Below, piece after piece: positions 7,754-15,644 of a stretch of DNA of 64,000 nt. A program made the translations under genes and the position numbers. Within the stretch, counting starts at the first letter, position 1. Every line of letters begins with the position of its first letter. The stretch covers positions 115,233-179,232 of the forward strand of contig NZ_BNBM01000018.1 of the NCBI RefSeq assembly GCF_014655715.1, written 5' to 3'. Source of the stretch: Streptomyces lanatus. GTDB taxonomy: Bacteria > Actinomycetota > Actinomycetes > Streptomycetales > Streptomycetaceae. A model generated the notes under the pieces. That model searched no databases and was not told the origin of the DNA. It saw nothing but the letters and a program-made list of their open reading frames with translations.

Positions 7754-8881
7754 CTACTTGTTGAGCCCGGCCGCCGAGCAGTCCGCCTTGTACTCGCCCG
7801 TGCAGATGTCGGACACCTGATAGATCCCGTCCGCGATGACGGTCTCCTTGATGTTCTCCTTGGTCAGGGCGACCACCGGGACCAGCAGGGCCGGGATGTC
7901 CTTGTCGGTCGGGCTGTCGACCTGGTCCTGGGCGAGCGCTTCGAACTGGATGTCATGGCCCTGGACCTTGGCCACGGCCATCTCGGCGGCGCTCTCGGCC
8001 TCCTGCGGGTACGACTTGTAGACGCTCATGAACTGGTCGCCGTCGAGGATCCGCTGGACGGCGTCCAGTTCGGCGTCCTGGCCGGTGATCGGCGGCAGTT
8101 TGGTGACGCCCGCGTTCTCCAGGGCCTTGATGATGCCGCCGGCCATGCCGTCGTTGGCGGAGTAGACGCCCTTGATGTTGTTGACGCCGATGGACTTGAT
8201 CGCCGCCGCCATGTTGTCCTCGGCGTTCTCCGGCTTCCAGTCCTTGGTGTCGTAGGACTTGGCGATGTCGACCGCGCCCTTGAGCTCGGAGAGGGCGCCC
8301 GCCTTGAACTGCTTGGCGTTCGGGTCGGTGAGCGAGCCGTTCATCATGACGATCTTGTCGGAGGAGTCGACCGGGCGCATGGCCTCCAGGAGGGTGCGGC
8401 CCTGGACCTCGCCGACGAGTTCGTTGTCGAAGGAGACGTACGCGTCGATCGGCCCCTCGGCGAGGCGGTCGTAGGCGATGACCGGGATCCCGGCCTCCTT
8501 GGCCTTCTTCACCCCGGAGGCGATGGCGTGCGCGTCGACGGCGTCCAGCAGGATCACGTCGACCTGGTCGTCGATCATCTGCTGGAGCTGGGTCGCCTGC
8601 TTGCCGGCGTCGGCGTCGGCGTTCTTGTAGACGACGCGGCCCTGCTTGTCGGTGAGCTCCAGGACCTTGTTCCTGATGATGGGGAAGTCGAACTTGTCGT
8701 AGCGCGTGTTCGCCGTCTCCGGCAGGAGCAGCCCCACGGTGACGTCGTTGCCCTTGGTCGGGCTCGCCTCGCTGCTGTCCCCGGTGACGCCCAGCGCCCC
8801 GCACGCGGCCAGCGAGAGGGTCATCGTGGACGCGGCGGCCACGGTGGTGGCGGTACGGCGCAGCGGACGCAAGGGACGCAT
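7754..8881 (-). CDS. Sugar ABC transporter substrate-binding lipoprotein (XylF-like)
   Basis: This is a 375-aa periplasmic-binding-protein type 1 family member. It has a twin-Arg-containing basic start, a hydrophobic stretch and a lipobox (LSLAAC), so Cys about 26 should be lipidated. The core resembles xylose/multiple-sugar binding proteins: VGLLLPETANTRYDKFD, QVDVILLDAVDA, AGIPVIAYDRL, VSFDNELVGEVQG and GVYSANDGMAGG. No permease or ATPase gene is next to it, so it is an orphan binding protein that must share a transporter or act as a sensor. A paralogue lies at 35960-37069. ATG 8881 is preferred over 8905 because it gives a proper signal peptide. Confidence 0.88.
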   Translation of the reverse strand: MRPLRPLRRTATTVAAASTMTLSLAACGALGVTGDSSEASPTKGNDVTVGLLLPETANTRYDKFDFPIIRNKVLELTDKQGRVVYKNADADAGKQATQLQQMIDDQVDVILLDAVDAHAIASGVKKAKEAGIPVIAYDRLAEGPIDAYVSFDNELVGEVQGRTLLEAMRPVDSSDKIVMMNGSLTDPNAKQFKAGALSELKGAVDIAKSYDTKDWKPENAEDNMAAAIKSIGVNNIKGVYSANDGMAGGIIKALENAGVTKLPPITGQDAELDAVQRILDGDQFMSVYKSYPQEAESAAEMAVAKVQGHDIQFEALAQDQVDSPTDKDIPALLVPVVALTKENIKETVIADGIYQVSDICTGEYKADCSAAGLNK

Positions 8882-9175
8882 AAAACAGCTCACTTCTGGT
8901 GCCATCGGGACACGGGCGCTCCATCGCGCCCAGATGACTGAAAAGCCAACGCGCCGACGACCCTCACCGTCAAGCGGAACTACTTAACGAGTGCGCAACA
9001 CCACGCTCCGCTGTGCATGTAAAGACATGAAGGAACCTCTCCAAACACCCATTACACCCTCTCCACCGAACCTCGATCGAACGCAGGACCAAGATCCGTA
9101 CAACCAACCCCATTTCTCGCGAGTCCTGATCAGGACAGCTCCACCCCGCTGTCCCGCACTCGACCAGAGGATCGA
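8882..9175. other. Divergent intergenic region
   Basis: This 294-base stretch between the divergent sugar-binding lipoprotein and the PA14-like protein genes is clearly lower in GC than its surroundings. No gene is visible. It contains a perfect 14-base palindrome, GTCCTGATCAGGAC (9123-9136), about 40 bases before the start at 9176. This could be an operator or a chance hairpin. Both promoters must lie here. Confidence 0.4.
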
Positions 9176-10618
9176 ATGAACCCAGCCAGACGCACGACCG
9201 CCGCGGCCGCGGCGACGGTCGTGCTCGCCACCGCGGGCACCCTGCTCACGGCGACCGCCCCCGCGTCCGCCGCCGTGACCTGCACCTCGCCCGTCTTCAA
9301 ACGGCAGTTCTTCGCCAACACGGCTTTCTCGGGCACGCCGAAGAAGACCGACTGCGACAGCGCCATCGATCAGAACTGGGGCACGAACGCCCCGGCCACC
9401 GGGCTGCCCAAGGACAACTTCTCCGTCCGCTGGACCGTGACCCGCGACTTCGGCTCCGGCGGCCCCTTCACCCTCACCGCCGCCACCCAGGACGGCATCC
9501 GCGTCTACCTCGACGGCAGCCGCAAGATCGACCTGTGGAAGAACGTGTCGACGACCGCGAGGAAGACGGTCGACGTCACCGTCCCGGCGGGCAAGCACAC
9601 CCTCCGCGTCGACTACGTCAACTGGACCGGGACCGCGAACGTCAGCCTCGCCTACACGCCCCGCACGTCGGCCACCGTCGACAAGGTCAAGCCCCTCACC
9701 CCCACCGGCACGAAGGTCACCTACGACCCGGCCACCGGCAAGGCCAAGCTCACCTGGTCCAAGAACAAGGAAATGGACCTCGCCGGCTACCGCGTCTTCC
9801 GCCGGCTCAAGGGCGCCGCCTACGGCAGCACGCCGCTCGCGACGACCACCTCCACCACGTACACCGACAGCACCCTGCCGGTGACCGGCGCGACGTACTA
9901 CTACGAGATACGCGCGACGGACAAAGCGGGCAATGAGTCGGCCGGCACGGCGGACCAGGCCGTCACCACCGTCGACCGGGTCGCGCCCGGCACGCCCGCC
10001 ATCACCAAGGCGACGGGCGAGGTGACGCCGACCGGCGGGACCGGCGGGCTGCAGCTCGGCTGGAGCAAGGTCGCGGACGCGGCGACGTACCGTGTGTACC
10101 GGGCGGCGACCGAGAACGGGACGTACACGAGGATCGCGAGCACGGCCCAGCTCTCGCACCTGGACACCTCGGCCGCCGAGAGCACCGTGTACTACTACCG
10201 GGTCTCGGCCGTCGACGCGGCGGGCAACGAGTCCGCGCGGTCCGCGCCCCAGCGTGGCCGGATCTGGGACAACGATCCGCCGCCGCTGGTCACGGGGCTG
10301 AGCGTCACCCCGACCGAGTTCGGCTTCCAGCTGGACTGGGACAAGAGCCCCGCCGAGGATCTGAAGTACTACACGATCCACTGGGGCGAGCTCTACGGCG
10401 ACGAGGGCGAACAGGTCTGCTACGGCAGCCTGGTGGACTATGTCGCCCCCAGCGAGACCACCTACGCGTACGAGACCGTGCCGGACGGTGACGAGGTGTG
10501 CTTCTTCGTCGACGCCGTGGACGACGAGAACAACTCCGCCATCAAGTGGAGCGACGTCCCGGTCCAGGCCGTGGTCGCGAGGGAACTCGACCTGACGCCG
10601 ACCGAGCCCGCGCCCTAG
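9176..10618 (+). CDS. Secreted PA14-like / fibronectin type III protein
   Basis: This is a 480-aa exported protein. A Sec signal (MNPARRTT, hydrophobic core, ASA|AV cleavage near residue 33) precedes a PA14-like beta-sandwich (about 35-165: DNFSVRWTVTRDFGSGGPF, DGIRVYLDGSRKIDLW, GKHTLRVDYVNW). Three fibronectin type III modules follow (about 170-255, 260-350, 355-470), with KNKEMDLAGYRVFRR and TYYYEIRATDKAGNESAG repeats. PA14 domains bind glycans, and FN3 modules are spacers in actinobacterial secreted enzymes. No catalytic domain is seen, so it is probably an adhesin or cell-surface carbohydrate-binding protein. It is a tandem paralogue of 11221-13242. Confidence 0.85.
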   Translation: MNPARRTTAAAAATVVLATAGTLLTATAPASAAVTCTSPVFKRQFFANTAFSGTPKKTDCDSAIDQNWGTNAPATGLPKDNFSVRWTVTRDFGSGGPFTLTAATQDGIRVYLDGSRKIDLWKNVSTTARKTVDVTVPAGKHTLRVDYVNWTGTANVSLAYTPRTSATVDKVKPLTPTGTKVTYDPATGKAKLTWSKNKEMDLAGYRVFRRLKGAAYGSTPLATTTSTTYTDSTLPVTGATYYYEIRATDKAGNESAGTADQAVTTVDRVAPGTPAITKATGEVTPTGGTGGLQLGWSKVADAATYRVYRAATENGTYTRIASTAQLSHLDTSAAESTVYYYRVSAVDAAGNESARSAPQRGRIWDNDPPPLVTGLSVTPTEFGFQLDWDKSPAEDLKYYTIHWGELYGDEGEQVCYGSLVDYVAPSETTYAYETVPDGDEVCFFVDAVDDENNSAIKWSDVPVQAVVARELDLTPTEPAP

Positions 10619-10661
10619 GCAACTCGCCGCCGCAACCGCCCCACCTGCGAAGATCACCCAC

Positions 10662-11174
10662 ATGACCGTCACCGAAACCACCGTCGAGGACACCGTGTCC
10701 GGCCCGCTGACCGTCCGACTGGACACCGGGCGCAGTGAAGTCGTCGTCGAGGGCGAGGCGATCCCGCGGATCGTGCTGCGCCGCGCCGCCGGTACCGAGG
10801 CCGAGGAGCACATCCCCGTCGGCACCCGGGACGGCGGCCGACTCACGCTCACCGTCGACGGCGTGGAGGCGGACATACGCCCGGCGAAGGGGCGGTTGAC
10901 CCGGCGTTCGTACGCGGTCGACGTGCGGCACGCCGGGCATGTGTGGCGGCTGGTGCCCGACTCGATCCCGGACAGCCGGCTGCTGCGCGACGGGCGACGC
11001 CTCGGGGCGTTCAGCTCCGAGGGCAACGGCGAGGTCGATGCCGAGTGGCGTGCGGACGCCGCTCCGGAACCCCTCGACGTGGCCCTCGGACACGCTCTCG
11101 CGGCGGGGTTCGGGACCGGCGCACAGCCGATGTGGATGTTGGTCGCGGATGCGATCGGCGACCTGTTCCCCTGA
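10662..11174 (+). CDS. Conserved hypothetical cytosolic protein
   Basis: This is a 170-aa protein that I do not recognise. It starts at ATG 10662, 43 bases after the PA14-like gene. It has no signal peptide and no membrane segments. It is rich in predicted beta strands (LTVRLDTGRSEVVVEGEAI, RSYAVDVRHAGHVWRLVPDS, RRLGAFSSEGNGEVDAEW). The repeating strand pattern with turns such as DGRRLG recalls tubby/LURP-like barrels, but this is only a shape impression. It sits between two duplicated secreted proteins and was probably present before the duplication or moved with it. Confidence 0.7.
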   Translation: MTVTETTVEDTVSGPLTVRLDTGRSEVVVEGEAIPRIVLRRAAGTEAEEHIPVGTRDGGRLTLTVDGVEADIRPAKGRLTRRSYAVDVRHAGHVWRLVPDSIPDSRLLRDGRRLGAFSSEGNGEVDAEWRADAAPEPLDVALGHALAAGFGTGAQPMWMLVADAIGDLFP

Positions 11175-11220
11175 CGGACACACCCCCCGACCTACCTGCT
11201 GAACCGAACTGAAGGACCGA

Positions 11221-13242
11221 ATGAACCCAGCCAGACGCACGACCGCGGTCACCGCGACCGCCGTCGTGCTCGCCACCGCGGGCACCCTGCTCACGACCCT
11301 CGCCGCGCCCGCATCCGCCGCCGTGACCTGCAACTCGCCGCTCTTCAAGCGGCAGTTCTTCGCGAACACCGGCTTCTCCGGTACGCCGAAGAAGACCGAC
11401 TGCGACGACGTCATCGACCAGAACTGGGGCACGAACGCCCCCGTCTCCGGTCTGCCGAAGGACAACTTCTCCGTCCGCTGGAGCCTGACCCGGGACTTCG
11501 GCTCCGGCGGCCCCTTCGCGCTGACCGCTTCCGGGCTCGACGGCATCCGCGTCTATCTCGACGGCGTCCGCAAGATCGACCTGTGGCGGAACACCTCGAC
11601 GACCGTCTCCAAGACCGTCAATGTCACCGTCCCCTCCGGCAAGCACACCCTGCGCGTCGACTACGTCAACTGGACCGGCAGCGCGAGGGTCAAGTTCGGC
11701 TATGCGCCGAGGACTTCGGCCACCGTAGACAAGGTCAAGCCGCTCGCGCCGACCGGCGCCTCCGTGACGTACGACAAGGCGACGAGCAAGGCGAAGCTCA
11801 CCTGGGCGAAGAACAAGGAGATGGACCTCGCCGGTTACCGCGTCTACCGGCGGCTGAAGGGGACCGGCGACTACCGCGTGGTGGGCGGCCTGCTGACCGG
11901 CACGTCCTTCACGGAGGCGCTCGCGCCGACCGGCACCGAGTACTACTACGAGGTGCGGGCCGTGGACCGGGCGGGCAACGAGTCGGCGGGCAGCACCGAT
12001 CAGCTCGTCTCCACCGTGGACCGCACCGCGCCCCTGACGCCGGTCCTGTCCGTGAGCGACGATCCGGTGCGCGGGGTGAACCTCGACTGGCAGGACGACG
12101 TGTACGGCGTGACCTTCGACGTCTACCGTGCCGCGTCCGCCGACGGGGAGTTCGTGAAGCTCGGGCTGTCGTACGGCTCCAGCCGCGTGGACGAGACCGC
12201 GCCGTACGGGGACACCTCGTACTACCGCGTCATAGCCAAGGACGGCGCCGGCAACACCGCCACCTCCAAGGTGGTCCCCTTCGCCCGGCCGCTGGCGGTG
12301 CCCTTCATGGACACCCCGGGCACCAACGAGGCCGAGACCGGGATCGAGCTGCGCTGGACGACGTCGAAGGCGGCGCCCACCCAGTACCGGGCCTACCGCT
12401 GGGACAGCTCCGACCCGAACGCCGTCCCGGTGCAGGTCACCTGCGAGTCCTACCGGGTGGGGAACCCGTCCGACTACTACCCGCAGTACGGCTGCACCGA
12501 CTTCACCGCCGAGCGGCATGTGGCGTACGCGTACTACGTGACCAGCGTCGACAGCCAGGGCCGGGAGTCGGCGCCCTCGCGCACCGTCTACGTCGGCCGC
12601 CGGGACACCACCCCGCCGCCCGCCGTCACCGGCCTCACCCACACCAGCACGGAGTACGGCACGGTGCTGGACTGGGACGAGAGCACCGCCGAGGACCTCA
12701 AGGCGTACACCGTGTTCCGCGCCACCGACGCCCATGACACCGCCACCTACGAGTGGATCGCCTCGGTGCCGCCCGGCACGACCCGCTACGTCGACGTCCA
12801 GGTCCCGGACGACCAGAACTGGGTCTACTTCGTGGACCCCGTGGACACGTCGAACAACTCCCTCTACACGCTGTCCGGCAACCCGGCGGAGGTCGTCGCC
12901 AACGTCAGCGTCAACGAGTTCGACCTGACCCCGGTCCAGGCGCCGCCGAACACCGCTCCCTGGGCCCTGTCCGCCGAGGCCGACGAGTCCGGGCACGCGG
13001 TGCTGTCGTGGGGCTGCCGCATCGGCTGCGGGACGCCCACCGGCTTCCACGTCTACCGGTGGGACCGCGCGGCTCAGCAGTACGTCCGCCTGACCGAGCT
13101 GCCGCTGGCGGCCGACGCCCGCGGCTACACCGACCCGGGCACCCCGGCCGGCACGACCAGCCACTACGTCGTCTCGGCGGTCGCGGCCGACGGTTCGGAG
13201 GCCTACACGGGCCTCGCACCGGTCGTAGTGGCGCCCAAGTAG
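11221..13242 (+). CDS. Secreted PA14-like / multi-FN3 protein, tandem paralogue
   Basis: This is a 673-aa exported protein. The signal peptide and PA14-like domain (1-165) are very close to those of 9176-10618: both begin MNPARRTT and share FKRQFFANT, GTPKKTDCD, DQNWGTNAP and GKHTLRVDYVNWTG. After it come about five FN3 modules (about 170-255, 260-345, 350-455, 460-570, 575-673), two more than in the paralogue. Paired cysteines (VTCESY, QYGCTD, WGCRIGCG) suggest extracellular disulfides. No enzyme domain is present. The gene ends just before a strong bidirectional terminator. The role is probably surface binding, by inference. Confidence 0.85.
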   Translation: MNPARRTTAVTATAVVLATAGTLLTTLAAPASAAVTCNSPLFKRQFFANTGFSGTPKKTDCDDVIDQNWGTNAPVSGLPKDNFSVRWSLTRDFGSGGPFALTASGLDGIRVYLDGVRKIDLWRNTSTTVSKTVNVTVPSGKHTLRVDYVNWTGSARVKFGYAPRTSATVDKVKPLAPTGASVTYDKATSKAKLTWAKNKEMDLAGYRVYRRLKGTGDYRVVGGLLTGTSFTEALAPTGTEYYYEVRAVDRAGNESAGSTDQLVSTVDRTAPLTPVLSVSDDPVRGVNLDWQDDVYGVTFDVYRAASADGEFVKLGLSYGSSRVDETAPYGDTSYYRVIAKDGAGNTATSKVVPFARPLAVPFMDTPGTNEAETGIELRWTTSKAAPTQYRAYRWDSSDPNAVPVQVTCESYRVGNPSDYYPQYGCTDFTAERHVAYAYYVTSVDSQGRESAPSRTVYVGRRDTTPPPAVTGLTHTSTEYGTVLDWDESTAEDLKAYTVFRATDAHDTATYEWIASVPPGTTRYVDVQVPDDQNWVYFVDPVDTSNNSLYTLSGNPAEVVANVSVNEFDLTPVQAPPNTAPWALSAEADESGHAVLSWGCRIGCGTPTGFHVYRWDRAAQQYVRLTELPLAADARGYTDPGTPAGTTSHYVVSAVAADGSEAYTGLAPVVVAPK

Positions 13243-13268
13243 CTGCCCAGGCAGCCACCCAGGTACGA

Positions 13269-13304
13269 GAAGGGGCCCCGAGGTACGTACCTCGGGGCCC
13301 CTTC
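13269..13304. terminator. Bidirectional terminator between convergent genes
   Basis: A perfect 36-base palindrome (GAAGGGGCCCCGAGGTAC followed by its exact complement) lies between the convergent FN3 gene (ends 13242) and hspR (ends 13324). The stem is flanked by C/T-rich sequence on one side and A/G-rich on the other, so it can stop transcription from both directions. Confidence 0.8.
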
Positions 13305-13323
13305 GTCCATGCTTCGCGCGGTG

Positions 13324-13770
13324 CTAGTCCTTGGCCTTCTTCGGCCGCCACACCACCAGCGCGCTGGTCTGCTGCACCTCCTGGTACGGCACCAGATCGC
13401 GGCGGTACGACGCGTGCACCGCCGCCTCGCGCTGCTGCATCGCCGCGGCGGCCCCTTCGACGGCGGCCGTGAGCTCGGCCACCCGGGACTGGAGCGCGGC
13501 GACCTGGTTCTCCAGTTCGATGATGCGCTTGATGCCGGCCAGGTTGATGCCCTCGTCCTGCGACAACTGCTGCACGGTACGCAGCAGTTCGATGTCGCGG
13601 GCCGAGTAGCGGCGGCCACGGCCTGCCGTGCGGTCCGGGGACACCAGGCCCAGACGGTCGTACTGGCGCAGTGTCTGCGGGTGCAGGCCGGAGAGCTGGG
13701 CCGCCACCGAGATGACGTAGACCGGGGTCTCCTCGGTCAGTTCATACGGATTGCGTCGACGGCCGTCCAT
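13324..13770 (-). CDS. hspR: Heat shock repressor HspR
   Basis: This is a 148-aa MerR-type repressor and last gene of the dnaK operon. The winged HTH is at the N-terminus (VYVISVAAQLSGLHPQTLRQ, then RLGLVSPDRTAGRGRRYSARD), followed by a coiled-coil (ELENQVAALQSRVAELTAAV) and the conserved end VVWRPKK. In Streptomyces HspR binds HAIR operators with DnaK as co-repressor, and two HAIR sites lie upstream of dnaK here. ATG 13770 is preferred, with GGGAG ten bases upstream; a TTG at 13779 overlapping the dnaJ stop (TTGA) is possible and would add three residues. Confidence 0.95.
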   Translation of the reverse strand: MDGRRRNPYELTEETPVYVISVAAQLSGLHPQTLRQYDRLGLVSPDRTAGRGRRYSARDIELLRTVQQLSQDEGINLAGIKRIIELENQVAALQSRVAELTAAVEGAAAAMQQREAAVHASYRRDLVPYQEVQQTSALVVWRPKKAKD

Positions 13771-13775
13771 CTCGA

Positions 13776-14960
13776 TCAAGCTCCCTTCGCGGCCTGGAAC
13801 AGCTCCGCCCGCGGATCCTCACCCGCGGTCGCCTCGCGATACGCCTCCAGCGCGTCACGAGCCTTCCCCGAAAGGTCCTTCGGGACACTCACCTCGACGG
13901 TGACCAGGAGGTCTCCGCGGGTGCCGTCCTTGCGGACCGCGCCCTTGCCCCGCGCCCGCATGGTGCGGCCGTTGGGCGTGCCGGGCGGCAGCTTCAGGGT
14001 GACCGGCGGTCCGCCCAGGGTGGGGACCCTGACCTCGCCGCCGAGGGCCGCCTCCGTGAAGGTCACGGGGACGGTCACGGTGAGGTTGTCCTCCTTGCGG
14101 CCGAACACCGGGTGGGCGTCGACGTGCACGGTGACGTAGAGATCGCCGGCCGGGCCGCCGCGCTCGCCCGGGGCGCCCTTGCCGCGCAGCCGGATCCGCT
14201 GGCTGTCGGAGACACCCGCCGGGATGCGGACCTGCATCGTCCGGGACGACTTCGCCCGGCCGCTGCCCTTGCACTCCATGCAGGGGTGCTCGGCGATCAG
14301 GCCGCGCCCCTTGCAGTCCGGGCAGGGGTCGGTCAGCGAGAAGCCGCCGCCCGAACCCCGGGCCACCTGGCCGGTGCCGACGCAGGTCGGGCACACCCTG
14401 GGCGTGCCGTTCTTGTCGCCGGTGCCCGCGCAGGCCTTGCAGGGTGACTGCGAGGACATCCGCAGCGGGACCGTCGCGCCCTCGATCGCCTCGGTGAAGC
14501 TGAGGGTGACCTCGGTGTCGATGTCCTGGCCCCGGCGCGGCTGGGTACGGGTGGTGCCGGTGCCGCCGCGGTTGAACAGACCGCCGAAGACGTCACCGAT
14601 TCCGCCGCCGAAGCCGCCGGCTCCCTGGCCCCCGCCCTGGGCGTTGCCTCCGAAGAGATCGCCCAGGTCGAAGTTGAAGGAACCGCCGCCCGCGCCGCCC
14701 GGCCCCGGGCGGAAGCCGCCGTTGCCGAACAGGGCGCGTGCCTCGTCGTACTCCTTGCGCTTCTTGGGGTCGCCGAGGACGTCGTTCGCCTCGGAGATCT
14801 CCTTGAAGCGCTCCTCCGCCTTGGCGTTGCCCTTGTTGGCGTCCGGGTGGTACTCGCGGGCGAGCTTGCGGTACGCCTTCTTGATCTCGGCCTCGGTGGC
14901 GTCCTTGGGGACGCCGAGGACCTTGTAGAAGTCCTTCTCGATGAAGTCCTTGGTGCTCAT
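13776..14960 (-). CDS. dnaJ: Chaperone DnaJ
   Basis: This is a 394-aa type I J-protein. The J domain is at the N-terminus (FYKVLGVPKDATEAEIKKAY, with HPD in YHPDANKG). It is followed by a G/F-rich linker (about 85-140), four CxxCxGxG-type zinc motifs (CKACAGTG, CPTCVGTG, CPDCKGRG, CMECKGSG), and the C-terminal substrate-binding domain. It stimulates DnaK ATPase and holds unfolded clients. An upstream GAGGGA supports ATG 14960. It lies between grpE (36 bases upstream) and hspR, and its stop overlaps the possible TTG start of hspR. Confidence 0.97.
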   Translation of the reverse strand: MSTKDFIEKDFYKVLGVPKDATEAEIKKAYRKLAREYHPDANKGNAKAEERFKEISEANDVLGDPKKRKEYDEARALFGNGGFRPGPGGAGGGSFNFDLGDLFGGNAQGGGQGAGGFGGGIGDVFGGLFNRGGTGTTRTQPRRGQDIDTEVTLSFTEAIEGATVPLRMSSQSPCKACAGTGDKNGTPRVCPTCVGTGQVARGSGGGFSLTDPCPDCKGRGLIAEHPCMECKGSGRAKSSRTMQVRIPAGVSDSQRIRLRGKGAPGERGGPAGDLYVTVHVDAHPVFGRKEDNLTVTVPVTFTEAALGGEVRVPTLGGPPVTLKLPPGTPNGRTMRARGKGAVRKDGTRGDLLVTVEVSVPKDLSGKARDALEAYREATAGEDPRAELFQAAKGA

Positions 14961-14996
14961 CCTCGACGTCCCTCCTCTCTCGACGTCAGTTCAACG

Positions 14997-15644
14997 TCAG
15001 CCCTCGTCCGGGCCACCGCTCTCCTTGTCGTCGGCCGCCTCGGCAGCGTCCTCCTTGACGGTCTGCGCGCCCGGCTGGGGCTCGGCGACGGCCACCCGTG
15101 CGGGGCGGATGGTGCGCTCGCCGATGCGATACCCCGGCTGGAGGATCGCGACGCAGGTCGTCTCGGTGACGTCCGGCGCGTAGCTGTGCATCAGCGCCTC
15201 GTGGATCGTCGGGTCGAAGGGCTCGCCCTCCTTGCCGAACTGCTGCAGACCCATCTTCGCCGCGACGGTCTCCAGTGACTCCCCGACGGACTTGAATCCG
15301 CCGACGAGTTCGCCGTGCTCCCGCGCGCGGCCGATGTCGTCGAGGACGGGAAGGAGCTCGGTGAGGAGGTTCGCGATGGCGATCTCCTTGACCGTGATCC
15401 GGTCCCGCTCGACGCGGCGGCGGTAGTTCTGGAACTCGGCCTGGAGCCGCTGGAGGTCCGCGGTGCGCTCGTCGTGCGCGGTACGGACCTGGTCCAGCTG
15501 GGCCGTCAGGCCGGCGATCTGTGCTGCTCCGTCCCCGGCCGGGGCCGCCCCCTCCTGAGGAGCGGCCTTCGACTCGGCGTCGTCAGGGGTCGCGCCGGAG
15601 GGGACGTCGGGCTTCTCCTCGAAGCCCGGGGTCTCCTCCGTCAT
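14997..15644 (-). CDS. grpE: Nucleotide exchange factor GrpE
   Basis: This is a 215-aa GrpE. An acidic Ala-rich N-terminal tail (about 1-45) precedes the long dimerising helix (LTAQLDQVRTAHDERTADLQ, then AEFQNYRRRVERD). The C-terminal beta-wing carries the family signature, including HEALM and GYRIGERTIRPARVAVAEP. It releases ADP from DnaK. Its ATG shares one base with the dnaK stop (TAATG), so the two are translationally coupled. The C-terminus has an extra acidic tail common in actinobacteria. Confidence 0.97.
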   Translation of the reverse strand: MTEETPGFEEKPDVPSGATPDDAESKAAPQEGAAPAGDGAAQIAGLTAQLDQVRTAHDERTADLQRLQAEFQNYRRRVERDRITVKEIAIANLLTELLPVLDDIGRAREHGELVGGFKSVGESLETVAAKMGLQQFGKEGEPFDPTIHEALMHSYAPDVTETTCVAILQPGYRIGERTIRPARVAVAEPQPGAQTVKEDAAEAADDKESGGPDEG

